Positions 34,556 through 42,561 of a stretch of 64,000 nt of DNA are shown here, piece by piece. The stretch is from Eubacteriales bacterium. GTDB lineage: Bacteria; Bacillota; Clostridia; Lachnospirales; Lachnospiraceae. A program made the translations under genes and the position numbers. How positions within the stretch are numbered: the first letter of the stretch is position 1; each line of letters opens with the position of its first letter. The notes under the pieces are model-generated. The model worked only from the letters and a program-made list of their open reading frames with translations. It searched no databases and was not told where the DNA came from. The stretch is taken from NCBI GenBank assembly GCA_030536555.1, contig JAUNPU010000006.1:79610-143609 (forward strand). Reading direction: 5' to 3'.

Positions 34556-35191
34556 TCAAATCTGTCGACCTCCGCTCCATCTCTGCTTCATATCATAAGG
34601 CAGCGCCCGCAGCAGCACAGCCACCAGCAGCAGGCTGATGACCCGGTCCAGATAGTCCGTCACGATCTGCACCACAAATACGCTTCCCGTCATCCCCAGC
34701 GGGGTCTTTGCCAGCAGCTGCACCAGCACCGTGGAGCCGGAGGACGTGATGCCGCCGAACAGCTTTGCGCAGATCAGGGAGCTGGCAATGGTTCCCGGAA
34801 TCGTGATCAGGAGCGCCGCAAGGAACAGACGACCATATCGAAACAGTCTCCCGCTTCCCGCCAGACCTTCTTCGCTCTGTGAAGACTGACCAAATGAAAC
34901 GTCTCCGATCTGCATTCTTCTTCCTGCAAGTCCTGCCATCAGTCCCGTAATCATGCCGACCGGTGCAAAGTACAGGGAATAGATATCCGTTGTCATTCCC
35001 AGCACCAGTCCGCTGAGCAGATTCGGCAGCATTCCGAAGACCGGCCCCATCAGTACACCGGTCAGAATCGTGCCGATGCTGTCCAGATAAATCGGCAGAC
35101 GCAGTGTCAGCGCCAGCTGTCCGCCTGCCACATTGATGCAGACTGCCATAGCCACCAGGCAGAGCTGCAGAGCTGTCATTTTTCTATTCAT
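34556..35191 (-). CDS. ECF transporter S component, probable queuosine/queuine importer
   Basis: 211 aa with six membrane segments and an ECF S-type start (LYLDSIGTILTGVLMGPVFGMLPNLLSGLV style). It overlaps the nucleoside hydrolase gene by 8 bp and is followed by the radical SAM gene. In C. difficile the equivalent gene (QrtT) imports queuosine or queuine. The assignment rests on operon and riboswitch context; the S-component family alone cannot show its substrate. Confidence 0.78.
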   Translation of the reverse strand: MNRKMTALQLCLVAMAVCINVAGGQLALTLRLPIYLDSIGTILTGVLMGPVFGMLPNLLSGLVLGMTTDIYSLYFAPVGMITGLMAGLAGRRMQIGDVSFGQSSQSEEGLAGSGRLFRYGRLFLAALLITIPGTIASSLICAKLFGGITSSGSTVLVQLLAKTPLGMTGSVFVVQIVTDYLDRVISLLLVAVLLRALPYDMKQRWSGGRQI

Positions 35192-36306
35192 AACGCGTCT
35201 CCCCCTTCACTTTCTTCTGCACATCGGGTTCCACAAGCTCCTCAATCAGATCCAGTTTCTGCTCATCCATTCCCAGAATCCGTGCAAAGAACATCCGGAA
35301 AAATCTCACCGGATCGGTCTCGGTAAGCACCACGGCGTTGGCTTCCTTCCGGTAAAATCCCATGGAATCCACCACCGTCTGTCCCACAGATATGCCTTCC
35401 GTCTCCACCGCTGTATAAGCCTCCAGCCCGCTGCAGAGAGACCGGTCTGCAAAGTAAGCCACCGCCAGAGGATCGTTGATCACACAGCCGATCAGATGCT
35501 CCCACTCCCAGTGAAAATCAAAATAAAACTTCGTAATTGCCTGTACAAATTTTCCGGTTTCCGGGTTCAGACGCTTCATATATTCCAGCAGATTCGGTGT
35601 CAGAACGATCTGTCTTGTCACATCCAGACCGATCATGGATATCTTCTTTCCAAGCTCCGCCGCCGTCTCATAGACCAGCGCCGCCCCGTCCGGATCGCAC
35701 CAGTAGTTGTACTCTGCCACCGGAGAACAGTTGCCATGGCTGCGGAAATTGCCTCCCATGGACACGATTTCCTCAATCTGCGCAAATGCCTGCGGTGCCC
35801 GCTGTATCAGCTGTGCCAGGTTCGTCATCGGTCCCAGCGCAATGACCGAGCAGGACTTTAAAGTATCGTCTCTGCCCTCTGCACCGTCCCTGTCCTCTGC
35901 ATCGTCCCGAAGACTGCCCCGTGCCAGCACCGGCTTTCTCCGAAGACTGCCCCGTGCCAGCACCGCCAAACCGCCATTCCAGATACTCCACAGCACTCAT
36001 TTTCTGCTCATATCCCGGCACCTCCGGCAGGAAGCTTTCTCCCAGCCCGTCTGCGCCGTGGGTGTCCAGGGCATTGACATACTCCCTTTTCAGCGGCCGG
36101 TCCGCGCCCACATACACCGGAATATCCAGCCGTCCCATCTGTTTCAATATCTTTTTTGCATTGGAAAATCCCATCTCCACCGGGCAGTTCCCGCACACGA
36201 TGGTGATTGCCTCCACCTTCAGTTCTTCCATGGAAAGCGCCAGCATCAGTGCAAGGCTGTCGTCGATTCCCGGATCACAGTCGATGATCACATTTCTCTT
36301 CATCAT
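35184..36306 (-). pseudogene. queK: IunH-type nucleoside hydrolase (probable queuosine hydrolase), frameshifted
   Basis: Two frames together form one nucleoside hydrolase. The N-terminal part (36306 to about 35908) has the calcium/catalytic motif IIDCDPGIDDSLALMLAL, and the C-terminal part (about 35905 to 35184) has VIALGPMTNLAQLI, SMGGNFRSHGNCSPVAEYN and CVINDPLAVAYF. Frames differ by one base at a G run (CCC at 35906-35908 on the plus strand), where the sister repeat copy has only two. Removing one base joins them into about 373 aa. The insert here (33-bp and 18-bp tandem repeats) adds about 60 residues absent from usual 310-aa IunH proteins. The frameshift may be real, phase-variable or a sequencing error. 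Confidence 0.8.
35868..35974. repeat. Tandem repeats inside the nucleoside hydrolase gene
   Basis: Two 33-bp units (starting 35908 and 35941, core CGAAGACTGCCCCGTGCC) and two 18-bp units (35868-35885 and 35886-35903). Both periods are multiples of three, so copy-number change alone keeps the reading frame. Confidence 0.88.
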
Positions 36307-36350
36307 TTCGCCCTCTCATGTTCTGCGGCAAAGGCACTCCTCTTCCTTAT

Positions 36351-36402
36351 AAACAGATAACGCGTCACCGACGCATTACCTGATATGCATGACAATAAAA
36401 AA
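36351..36402 (-). other. Leader element shared with the metNIQ leader (copy 1)
   Basis: About 50 bp immediately downstream of the preQ1-controlled terminator and 45 bp before the start codon. It matches 42223-42277 at roughly four of five positions, including the blocks CGTCACCG and GATATGCATG. On the transcript it contains the hairpin AATGCGTC-GGT-GACGCGTT. Confidence 0.7.
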
Positions 36403-36459
36403 GATGCTGCTTCTGCCGTTCTTTTTGAGGACCTCAATAAGCACAACAAAAGCAGCACC
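36397..36459 (-). terminator. Terminator of the preQ1 riboswitch
   Basis: On the transcript GGTGCTGCTTTTG pairs with CAGAAGCAGCATC (13 bp, two G-U) and six T follow. It lies 30 nt after the preQ1-I aptamer, so ligand binding should control transcription of the salvage operon. Confidence 0.85.
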
Positions 36460-36488
36460 CTGTTATTCACAGCATGTGCTCCAATTTG

Positions 36489-36522
36489 CCTAGTTTTTTA
36501 TACTGGGAGGTTCCCGAACCAG
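36489..36522 (-). ncRNA. preQ1-I riboswitch
   Basis: The 34-nt transcript segment begins CTGGTTCGGGAACCTCCCAG (P1 and the C-rich loop) and ends TATAAAAAACTAGG, the A-rich pseudoknot tail. Length, order and spacing match the preQ1-I class (compare the Thermoanaerobacter and Bacillus forms). It heads the queuosine-salvage operon, which is a typical gene context. Confidence 0.92.
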
Positions 36523-36600
36523 TCGGCTTGCGCCAATGAAACGTGGCTAGTATAGCATAGTTTTGCGGGATAATCTACCCCTATTTCCATCTTTCAGAAC

Positions 36601-36659
36601 TGGACTGGTCAATATTTATAGTTTTGGCTATTTCTATCCAGTCCATTTTCTGTTATACT
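36601..36659 (+). promoter_or_regulatory. Probable promoter and dyad of the pyridoxal kinase gene
   Basis: TGGACTGG (36601-36608) and CCAGTCCA (36638-36645) form an inverted repeat of 8-bp arms 29 bp apart, upstream of a TATACT box (36654-36659) with a weak -35. A MocR/PdxR-type binding site is possible; no such regulator is nearby. Confidence 0.5.
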
Positions 36660-36747
36660 GCCACTTACAGTGAACAGCTGCCATCTCCGGTCGCTGTTCT
36701 GAGACTTCACAATTTCGTGCAAACCAATATTCAGGAGGTTTTTACTT

Positions 36748-37590
36748 ATGAAACGAATCATTACTCTTCAGGATATTTCCTGCGTGGGACGCTGCTCCAT
36801 CACCGTGGCACTTCCGGTCATCTCCGCCATGGGCGTGGAATGCGGCATCCTGCCCACTGCGGTTCTGTCCACTCACACCATGTTCAAGACCTTTACCTGC
36901 AAGGACTTATCCGACCAGATTTCCCCCATCGCAGATGCCTGGGAGAAGGAACAGATTACCTTCGACGGCATCTACACCGGCTACCTGGCATCCGCCCGGC
37001 AGTGCGACCAGGTGTGTGAGTTCTTCGACCGCTTTGCCACCCGCGAGAACCTGGTTCTGGTGGACCCGGCCATGGCTGACAACGGCAGCCTCTACGGCGC
37101 TTTCGACGAATCCTTCCCCGCAGCCATGGCAAAGGTCTGCGCCAAGGCCGACATCATCCTGCCCAACATCACCGAAGCTGCCCTGCTCACCGGCATGCCT
37201 TATAAGACCGAATATGATGAGGCTTATATTCAGGAACTGCTGGAAAAGCTGCTGAAGCTTGGCTGTAAGACAGCCGTCCTCACCGGCGTCAGCTACAGCC
37301 CGGATCAGCTGGGCGTGGTTTACTTAGACCGTGACGGACAGAGTTTTTCCTACTTCACCCGCCGCTGCGCCACCAGCTATCACGGCACCGGAGACCTGTA
37401 CTCCTCCACCGTTCTCGGCGGACTGATGCGCGGCTTAAGCCTGGGAGATGCGCTGGCACTGGCCGCTGATTTCGTGGTTTCCTGCATCGATGCCACCGCC
37501 CAGTCCACCAGTGCCCGCTGGTACGGTGTGGAATTTGAATCCCAGATTCCGGTATTGTGTGAGATGTTGAAGAAGAGGCTGATGAAGTAA
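36748..37590 (+). CDS. Pyridoxamine/pyridoxal kinase
   Basis: 280 aa of the PfkB-like ribokinase superfamily. The start MKRIITLQDISCVGRCSITVALPVISAMGVECGILPTAVLSTHT and DPAMADNGSLY are characteristic of PdxY/PdxK-like kinases. CATSYHGTGDLYSS holds the GTGD catalytic Asp. It makes pyridoxal 5'-phosphate from salvaged vitamers. AGGAGG lies before the ATG. Monocistronic. Confidence 0.92.
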   Translation: MKRIITLQDISCVGRCSITVALPVISAMGVECGILPTAVLSTHTMFKTFTCKDLSDQISPIADAWEKEQITFDGIYTGYLASARQCDQVCEFFDRFATRENLVLVDPAMADNGSLYGAFDESFPAAMAKVCAKADIILPNITEAALLTGMPYKTEYDEAYIQELLEKLLKLGCKTAVLTGVSYSPDQLGVVYLDRDGQSFSYFTRRCATSYHGTGDLYSSTVLGGLMRGLSLGDALALAADFVVSCIDATAQSTSARWYGVEFESQIPVLCEMLKKRLMK

Positions 37591-37668
37591 CTCTCTCATT
37601 GATATACAGGTATACCTGATTCCTGCAGACATACGCCGTCAAGTGTATGAAACAACCTTCTGTTTGAT

Positions 37669-37864
37669 TGAGGCAAACCTCATGCGTACCAATGCTAAAC
37701 TACCACCGGCTGAAGCCGGTTGGTTATCGCGGCTTAAAAGCCACGCTTTACGCCTGAAAGGCGTACTTTGGGCTAATGCCCTCCTCTTGTGCCTGACTGG
37801 ACGTCAGCTGACTCGGAGACACCGGCGGCCTGCTAACGACAACCCCCGTTTTCCCCAGGCCGCC
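37669..37864 (+). ncRNA. Cluster of short perfect hairpins, possible structured RNA or transposon-end remnant
   Basis: Six short hairpins in about 140 bp: TGAGG-CAAA-CCTCA (37669), ACCGGC-TGAA-GCCGGT (37705), GGCTTAAAAGCC (37731), ACGCC-TGAAA-GGCGT (37750), GGGC-TAAT-GCCC (37770), CTGAC-TGGAC-GTCAG (37793), then a larger GGCGGCCTG/CAGGCCGCC pair (37824-37864). No ORF is present. The style resembles omega-RNA/HEARO-like RNAs of IS200/IS605-type elements. Strand and identity are uncertain. Confidence 0.5.
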
Positions 37865-37874
37865 TCTCTCCCCT

Positions 37875-38141
37875 CTACCCCGTATGGCATGCCTTCTCCA
37901 CGTCCTTTAGCTTCTTCACCTCCACCAGAATAATGTCATTTCCGATCTGAACCACATCGCAGTAGGGGATCACGAACTCCTTCTCCCTGCCGAATATCCC
38001 GCACAGGCAGCCCGGTCCGGGTATAATCAGATGGGTAATGCAGCCTGTCTTCTCGTCAAATTCCACGTCCCCTACAAATCCCAGACGTCTGCAGTCGCAG
38101 ATATTGATGACCTCTTTTTTCTTCAAATCAAAAATACGCAT
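37875..38141 (-). CDS. YlmC/YmxH family PRC-barrel sporulation protein
   Basis: 88 aa from the ATG at 38141. One PRC-barrel domain with the family start MRIFDLKKKEVINICDCRRLGFVGDVEFDE and the metal-like CLCGIFGREKEFVIPYCDVVQIG. In Bacillus the relatives YlmC and YmxH are sporulation-linked. The biochemical role is unknown. Confidence 0.9.
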   Translation of the reverse strand: MRIFDLKKKEVINICDCRRLGFVGDVEFDEKTGCITHLIIPGPGCLCGIFGREKEFVIPYCDVVQIGNDIILVEVKKLKDVEKACHTG

Positions 38142-38188
38142 AGGCTGCACCTGAGATTCTCTTGGTGTATCCTATGCGTATACCGCTT

Positions 38189-38986
38189 CTATGGTTCCAG
38201 TTCCCAGGACACCCCGGGTGTTCCCTTAAGGTCCAGATAGAACCATACGCTGGTGCAGCAGGTGTAGGGGGCGATCCACAGAAAGCCGATTCCCAGGCTG
38301 ACATATCCCAGCAGAAAAATTCCAGTAAAGCTGAGCCAGAGCTTCACAAACCGCCACCGGTTTCCCCTCATCAGCGCCTTACTGAAGCCCATGCACTGTC
38401 CGATCTGCAGCTCCGGATCCTCCACCAGCACGAACAATGCCTGGGTGTAATTCAGCATCAGAACGATTCCAACCGCCAGACACAGCACAAATCCGGTCAT
38501 TCCCGTGGCAAATCCGACGGTGCCGCCGATCAATCCGCCGAGGCAGACGCTGACCACCATTCCCACCAGCGACGCGCCCACGGGAAACAGGGTCAGCAGC
38601 AGATACAGCCCCAGAAACCGGAAGGGATGGTGCTTCCACGGGTACAGAAGATCGGAAAGCCCCGCAGCCCCCTCTGTACAGATGCGATAGCAGATGCGCA
38701 TGTTGCCGATGGCCATGAAGATGGTAAGCAGAGTTGCCAGCAGATAGCTCAGGATAGAGCCTGCCGTCATCAGGGACGCCGTTATCAGAGCTGTCCCAAG
38801 GACTGACGGTCCCCCAGTCATGTGCAGCGCCCGACTCACCATTTGCACATAACTCAGTATGTAATACGGAATGTACATCACGAAAATCGCCAGCTGGCTC
38901 ACCAGCTGACCGCCGCAGGACACACCGTAGTGCCCCAGAAGCGCCCTCTTCGCCATGGTCTTTAACTGTCCTGAAGTTCTTTTCAC
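38189..38986 (-). CDS. DUF975 family membrane protein
   Basis: 265 aa with about six hydrophobic segments. The start KRALLGHYG, the middle GNMRICYRICTEG and the late RWRFVKLWLSFTGIFLLGYVSLGIGFLWIAPYTCCTSVWFYLDL are of the DUF975 type. It overlaps the next gene by 4 bp. No function is known. Such genes often sit with small membrane proteins, as here. Confidence 0.83.
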   Translation of the reverse strand: MKRTSGQLKTMAKRALLGHYGVSCGGQLVSQLAIFVMYIPYYILSYVQMVSRALHMTGGPSVLGTALITASLMTAGSILSYLLATLLTIFMAIGNMRICYRICTEGAAGLSDLLYPWKHHPFRFLGLYLLLTLFPVGASLVGMVVSVCLGGLIGGTVGFATGMTGFVLCLAVGIVLMLNYTQALFVLVEDPELQIGQCMGFSKALMRGNRWRFVKLWLSFTGIFLLGYVSLGIGFLWIAPYTCCTSVWFYLDLKGTPGVSWELEP

Positions 38987-39402
38987 AGAGAAATCCCTCC
39001 TCTCATAAGCTCCGGATAATCCGGCACCGCTTCCACGCCGGGGAGGGTGGTAATCCCTTTTTTCATTTCATACATCAGTCTTCCCGCCAGTGCTGCCGTC
39101 AGAAGCAGACTCAGCACAATTCCCGCCAGGGAGAGGATCAACCCCGCCTTCGCTTTTCCTTCAAACCTGCCCTCCGGTCTGGACAGCAGGGCAAACAGGA
39201 TTCCCAGTCCGCCAAAGATCAGTCCGCCGTAGCAGCAACAGCAGGTCACCACCGACAGGATTCCCATGACAAGAGAAGCAGTCGCCATGTGACTGGGCGA
39301 CTGCTTCTCCTGTTCCCGGGAATACTCTGTCTGAGATATCTGAGGCTCCTGCATGACGTCCTGCCCGGACGGTATATGTTCATCATACTGCTGATATTCC
39401 AT
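38983..39402 (-). CDS. DUF4190-type membrane protein
   Basis: 139 aa from the ATG at 39402, after GGGAGAATCT. The N terminus is polar and Gln/Glu-rich. Then come two membrane spans (ATASLVMGILSVVTCCCCYGGLIFGGLGILFAL and AGLILSLAGIVLSLLLTAALAG), the DUF4190 arrangement. Its stop overlaps the start of the DUF975 gene, so they are co-translated. Confidence 0.82.
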   Translation of the reverse strand: MEYQQYDEHIPSGQDVMQEPQISQTEYSREQEKQSPSHMATASLVMGILSVVTCCCCYGGLIFGGLGILFALLSRPEGRFEGKAKAGLILSLAGIVLSLLLTAALAGRLMYEMKKGITTLPGVEAVPDYPELMRGGISL

Positions 39403-39478
39403 AGATTCTCCCTTCGTATTCTCCACGGTTCCTGTATGTTTCTTCGAGGGCATTCTGCTCCCTTGAACTTCCTGCCAC

Positions 39479-40375
39479 TTAGAATAACGGAACCACTGCT
39501 CCCTCGTAGGTGCTGTCGATGAAGTTCTTGACTGCCTCGCTGGTCAGTGCCTCTACCAGTGCCAGAACAGCCTCGTCCTTCTCCTTGCCCTCCTGTACTG
39601 CAACGATGTTGCCGTAGGTGGTTGCTGCGATGGACTCTGCATCCTCGATAGCCAGTGCATCGGATACCTTTAAGCCTGCCTCGATTGCGTAGTTGCCATT
39701 GACAACTGCCACGTCCACATCCTGTAAGGAGCGCGGAACCTGAGCTGCCTCGATCTCCAGAATGTCCAGATTCTTCGGGTTTTCAACCACGTCGGTCTTG
39801 GTTGCATTTAAGCCCACACCCTCGGTCAGCTTGATCAGACCCTGTGCCTCTAACAGAAGCAGTGCTCTTGCCTCGTTGGTGGCATCGTTGGGAACTGCTA
39901 CCTTCGCGCCGTCAGCCAGTGCATCCAGAGATGCGGTCTTGCCTGCGTAGATGCCGAACGGCTCGTAGTGGATGGCGCCTGCGCTCACCAGCTTGGTTCC
40001 GTTCTCTGCGTTAAACTGCTCCAGGTATGGATAATGCTGGAAGTAGTTGGCATCCAGATCGCCGGTATCCAGTGCCAGGTTCGGCTGTACATAGTCGGTG
40101 TACTCCTTGATCACCAGCTTGTAGCCCTTCTCCTCCAGAGCCGCTGCTGCTGCCTCCAGAATCTCTGCATGGGGTGCCGGGCTTGCGCCTACGATGATCT
40201 CCTTAAGCTCTGCCGGTGCCTCTGCTGCGGTGGTCTCTGCTGCCTCACCTGCTGCAGTGGTCTCTGCTGCCGCGGTAGTTGCTGCGGTGGTCTCCTCTGC
40301 CTTGCTGCCGCCACATGCGGTCAGCGCTGCTGCTGCCAGTACAGCTGCTGCAATAACACTGATTGATTTTCTCAT
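39479..40375 (-). CDS. metQ: Methionine ABC transporter substrate-binding lipoprotein
   Basis: 298 aa. The lipoprotein signal ends ALTACGG (lipobox cysteine), followed by an Ala/Thr/Glu-rich tether (ETTAATTAAAETTAAGEAAE). The NlpA/MetQ fold follows, with IIVGASPAPHAEILE, YVQPNLALDTGDLDANYFQHYPYLE, VPNDATNEARALLLLE and SEAVKNFIDSTYEGAVVPLF. It is the third gene of the metN-metI-metQ order. Confidence 0.94.
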   Translation of the reverse strand: MRKSISVIAAAVLAAAALTACGGSKAEETTAATTAAAETTAAGEAAETTAAEAPAELKEIIVGASPAPHAEILEAAAAALEEKGYKLVIKEYTDYVQPNLALDTGDLDANYFQHYPYLEQFNAENGTKLVSAGAIHYEPFGIYAGKTASLDALADGAKVAVPNDATNEARALLLLEAQGLIKLTEGVGLNATKTDVVENPKNLDILEIEAAQVPRSLQDVDVAVVNGNYAIEAGLKVSDALAIEDAESIAATTYGNIVAVQEGKEKDEAVLALVEALTSEAVKNFIDSTYEGAVVPLF

Positions 40376-40494
40376 AATGCTTGTCCTCCTCTGATATGAG
40401 TATTTTGATTTATTTATATGGCTCTCGCCAACAGCCTGGTGACGCGCTTTTTTCGCCCGCCGCCGACTGCTAAATCCGCCTTGCCGGATCCCCC

Positions 40495-41160
40495 TTACCG
40501 GATTCGCTTGTCGCTGGTCCGCGCTATCTTCATGAACACCTCCTGGATGATCTGAACGATGATCACAAGCAGTGCCACATTCACAAGCATCATGTCGGTC
40601 TGATAGCGGTAATAGCCGTAGTTGATGGCGATGGTTCCCAGGCCCCCGCCGCCGGTAAATCCCGCCATGGTGGAATATCCCAGGATTGTGGTGATGGAGA
40701 TGGCCGCTCCCACCAGCAGAGACGGCTTCGCCTCCGGCAGAAGCACCTTCCAGATGATCTGCCAGGTGGAAGCACCCATGGACTTGGCTGCCTCGATGAC
40801 GCCTGCGTCCACTTCCTTGAAGGAGGATTCCACCATACGTGCGATATACGGCGCTGCTGCAATCACCAGCGGCGGCACCACTGCCTTCGCTCCCAGCGTC
40901 GTTCCCACAACCATTCGTGTAAACGGCAGAACCAGAATCAGCAAAATGATAAACGGGACTGAACGCAGCAGATTGATGACAACTCCCAGCATCTTCTGCA
41001 GCAGCGGCATCGGCCGGATGCCATCCTTATCCGCCACCACCAGGATAATTCCCAGCGGAATGCCGATCAGGTAGGAGATCGCCGATGAAGCAAATACCAT
41101 GAACAGGGTCTCCATAATGCCTGTTTTGATCAGTTCGATAATCTGCGGACTAAATGTCAT
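40495..41160 (-). CDS. metI: Methionine ABC transporter permease
   Basis: 221 aa from the ATG at 41160, seven bases after GAGGTGCGGG; the start overlaps the metN stop. Five membrane segments. The EAA-loop VIEAAKSMGASTWQIIWKVLLPEAKPSLL contacts MetN. The C-terminal GLGTIAINYGYYRYQTDMM is family-typical. Confidence 0.95.
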   Translation of the reverse strand: MTFSPQIIELIKTGIMETLFMVFASSAISYLIGIPLGIILVVADKDGIRPMPLLQKMLGVVINLLRSVPFIILLILVLPFTRMVVGTTLGAKAVVPPLVIAAAPYIARMVESSFKEVDAGVIEAAKSMGASTWQIIWKVLLPEAKPSLLVGAAISITTILGYSTMAGFTGGGGLGTIAINYGYYRYQTDMMLVNVALLVIIVQIIQEVFMKIARTSDKRIR

Positions 41161-42169
41161 TTTCCCGCACCTCCTCATACTGGATTTTCACCGATTTCAG
41201 ATAGTTCAACGCCCGGTTGGCGTCTGCATCGTCCTCCGGCAGCTGCACGATCATCTGACCGTACGCCTTGCCTCCGATATCCTTGGTGGAGGCATACATG
41301 ATATTCACCGGCACCTTGCTGGCAAGGATCATGTTGGCGATCACCGGCTCCATGGACTCCCGTCCGTCGAAGGTGATTCGAATCTGCTTTGCCTTGTCGA
41401 ACTTCACCGTGGTCGCCGCATCCCCCAGAATCAGCTGTCTTCCGATCCTGGACTTTGGCTCGGAGAAGATGTCGGATACCTTTCCCGCCTCGGCGATGTG
41501 GCTGTGATCGATGATTGCCACCCGGTCACAGATGGCTTCGATGACTGCCATCTCGTGGGTGATCACGATCACCGTGATGCCCAGCTCCCGGTTGATCTGC
41601 TTTAGCAGCTCCAGGATCTGCTTGGTGGTGTTGGGGTCCAGGGCGCTGGTGGCCTCATCGCAGAGCAGCACCTTCGGGTTGGTGGCAATGGCTCTGGCAA
41701 TCGCCACACGCTGCTTCTGACCGCCGGAAAGCTGTGCCGGATACGCCTTGGCACGCTCCTCCAGTCCCACCAGCTTTAAAAGCTCCATGGCACGCTCCTC
41801 CGCCTTCTTCTTCGGATAGCCTGCAATCTCCATGGGGAAGCAGATGTTCTTCAACACATTTCTCTGTGCCAGCAGGTTGAACTGCTGGAAGATCATGCCC
41901 ATGGACTGTCTCGCCTTTCTCTGTTCCTTCCCGCTCATGGCTGCCAGGTTCTCCCCCTCGAACAGCACCTCACCGGAGGTCGGAATCTCCAGCATATTGA
42001 TGCAGCGCACCAGGGTACTCTTGCCTGCGCCGGAGAGACCGATGATGCCGAAGATCTCCCCACGGTGAATGTCCAGGTTGATGTCGTCAAGCGCCACCAC
42101 CGGTCCATTTGCCGTCTTAAATTCCTTTCCCATGTTCCGCAGCCGGATAATCGATTCTTCTGTTGCCAT
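41150..42169 (-). CDS. metN: Methionine ABC transporter ATP-binding protein
   Basis: 339 aa. Walker A GLSGAGKST, signature LSGGQKQR, Walker B VLLCDEATSALDP, and the C-terminal NIL (ACT-like) regulatory domain (residues about 265-335) that senses methionine in E. coli MetN. GAAGGAGTATGAG precedes the ATG. A roughly 300-nt leader with a Met-rich peptide and attenuator lies upstream. Confidence 0.96.
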   Translation of the reverse strand: MATEESIIRLRNMGKEFKTANGPVVALDDINLDIHRGEIFGIIGLSGAGKSTLVRCINMLEIPTSGEVLFEGENLAAMSGKEQRKARQSMGMIFQQFNLLAQRNVLKNICFPMEIAGYPKKKAEERAMELLKLVGLEERAKAYPAQLSGGQKQRVAIARAIATNPKVLLCDEATSALDPNTTKQILELLKQINRELGITVIVITHEMAVIEAICDRVAIIDHSHIAEAGKVSDIFSEPKSRIGRQLILGDAATTVKFDKAKQIRITFDGRESMEPVIANMILASKVPVNIMYASTKDIGGKAYGQMIVQLPEDDADANRALNYLKSVKIQYEEVRENDI

Positions 42170-42222
42170 CTCATACTCCTTCTTTCGTTTGTCAGTCGCT
42201 GTAACACATTTTCATTTCCCGC

Positions 42223-42277
42223 AAATCAGAAAACACGTCACCGGCGCGTTTCCCGATATGCATGGCAATTAAAAAAA
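42223..42277 (-). other. Leader element shared with the preQ1 leader (copy 2)
   Basis: Immediately downstream of the metNIQ attenuator and 54 bp before metN. It matches 36351-36402 in CGTCACCG and GATATGCATG blocks; on the transcript AACGCG pairs with CGTGTT. Confidence 0.7.
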
Positions 42278-42309
42278 GAGACCTCAGCCTGCATAGACTG
42301 CGATCTCCC
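42269..42309 (-). terminator. Attenuator terminator in the metNIQ leader
   Basis: On the transcript GAGATCGCAGTCT pairs with AGGCTGAGGTCTC (G-U pairs and one mismatch) around a short loop, followed by seven T. It lies 55 nt downstream of the Met-rich leader stop codon. Confidence 0.8.
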
Positions 42310-42363
42310 AACTGGTTGCCCGATTCCGGTTCCCTTATCCGATTCACTCTTCATCCATGCAAA

Positions 42364-42459
42364 CTATATCTGACTTTTCAAGCATACGAACATACGGCAC
42401 ATGTACATCATGCCGTTCATCATAGCCATATTCATCTGCATAGTGGTCTGCTGAGTCAT
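42364..42459 (-). CDS. Met-rich leader peptide of the metNIQ operon
   Basis: An ORF of 31 codons from the ATG at 42459, seven bases after GAGGA. Ten of the 31 residues are methionine (MTQQTTMQMNMAMMNGMMYM as the first 20, then CRMFVCLKSQI). An in-frame upstream ATG at 42489 would add ten residues but has no ribosome binding site. It is followed by an intrinsic terminator and then metNIQ, which is the plan of a classical ribosome-stalling attenuator, here apparently for methionine. The function is inference. Confidence 0.7.
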   Translation of the reverse strand: MTQQTTMQMNMAMMNGMMYMCRMFVCLKSQI

Positions 42460-42501
42460 ATCGGTGTCCTCGTCTTCTATCATTATCATTGAAACGAAAA
42501 T

Positions 42502-42541
42502 GCTCTATGGGTGTTATCTTACGTCACCATAGAGCATTTGT
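42502..42541 (-). terminator. Terminator of the EAL-domain gene
   Basis: AAATGCTCTATGG pairs with CCATAGAGCATTT across a 14-nt loop, then CGTTTC. It separates the large EAL gene from the methionine leader. Confidence 0.7.
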
Positions 42542-42561
42542 CAAGACAATATGTAAGTTTT

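Noticed and set aside
42270..42500. SAM riboswitch or T-box in the metN leader
   Set aside because: None of the conserved S-box core pieces or the T-box AGGGTGGNACCGCG motif could be found on the minus strand; the Met-rich ORF explains the region better.
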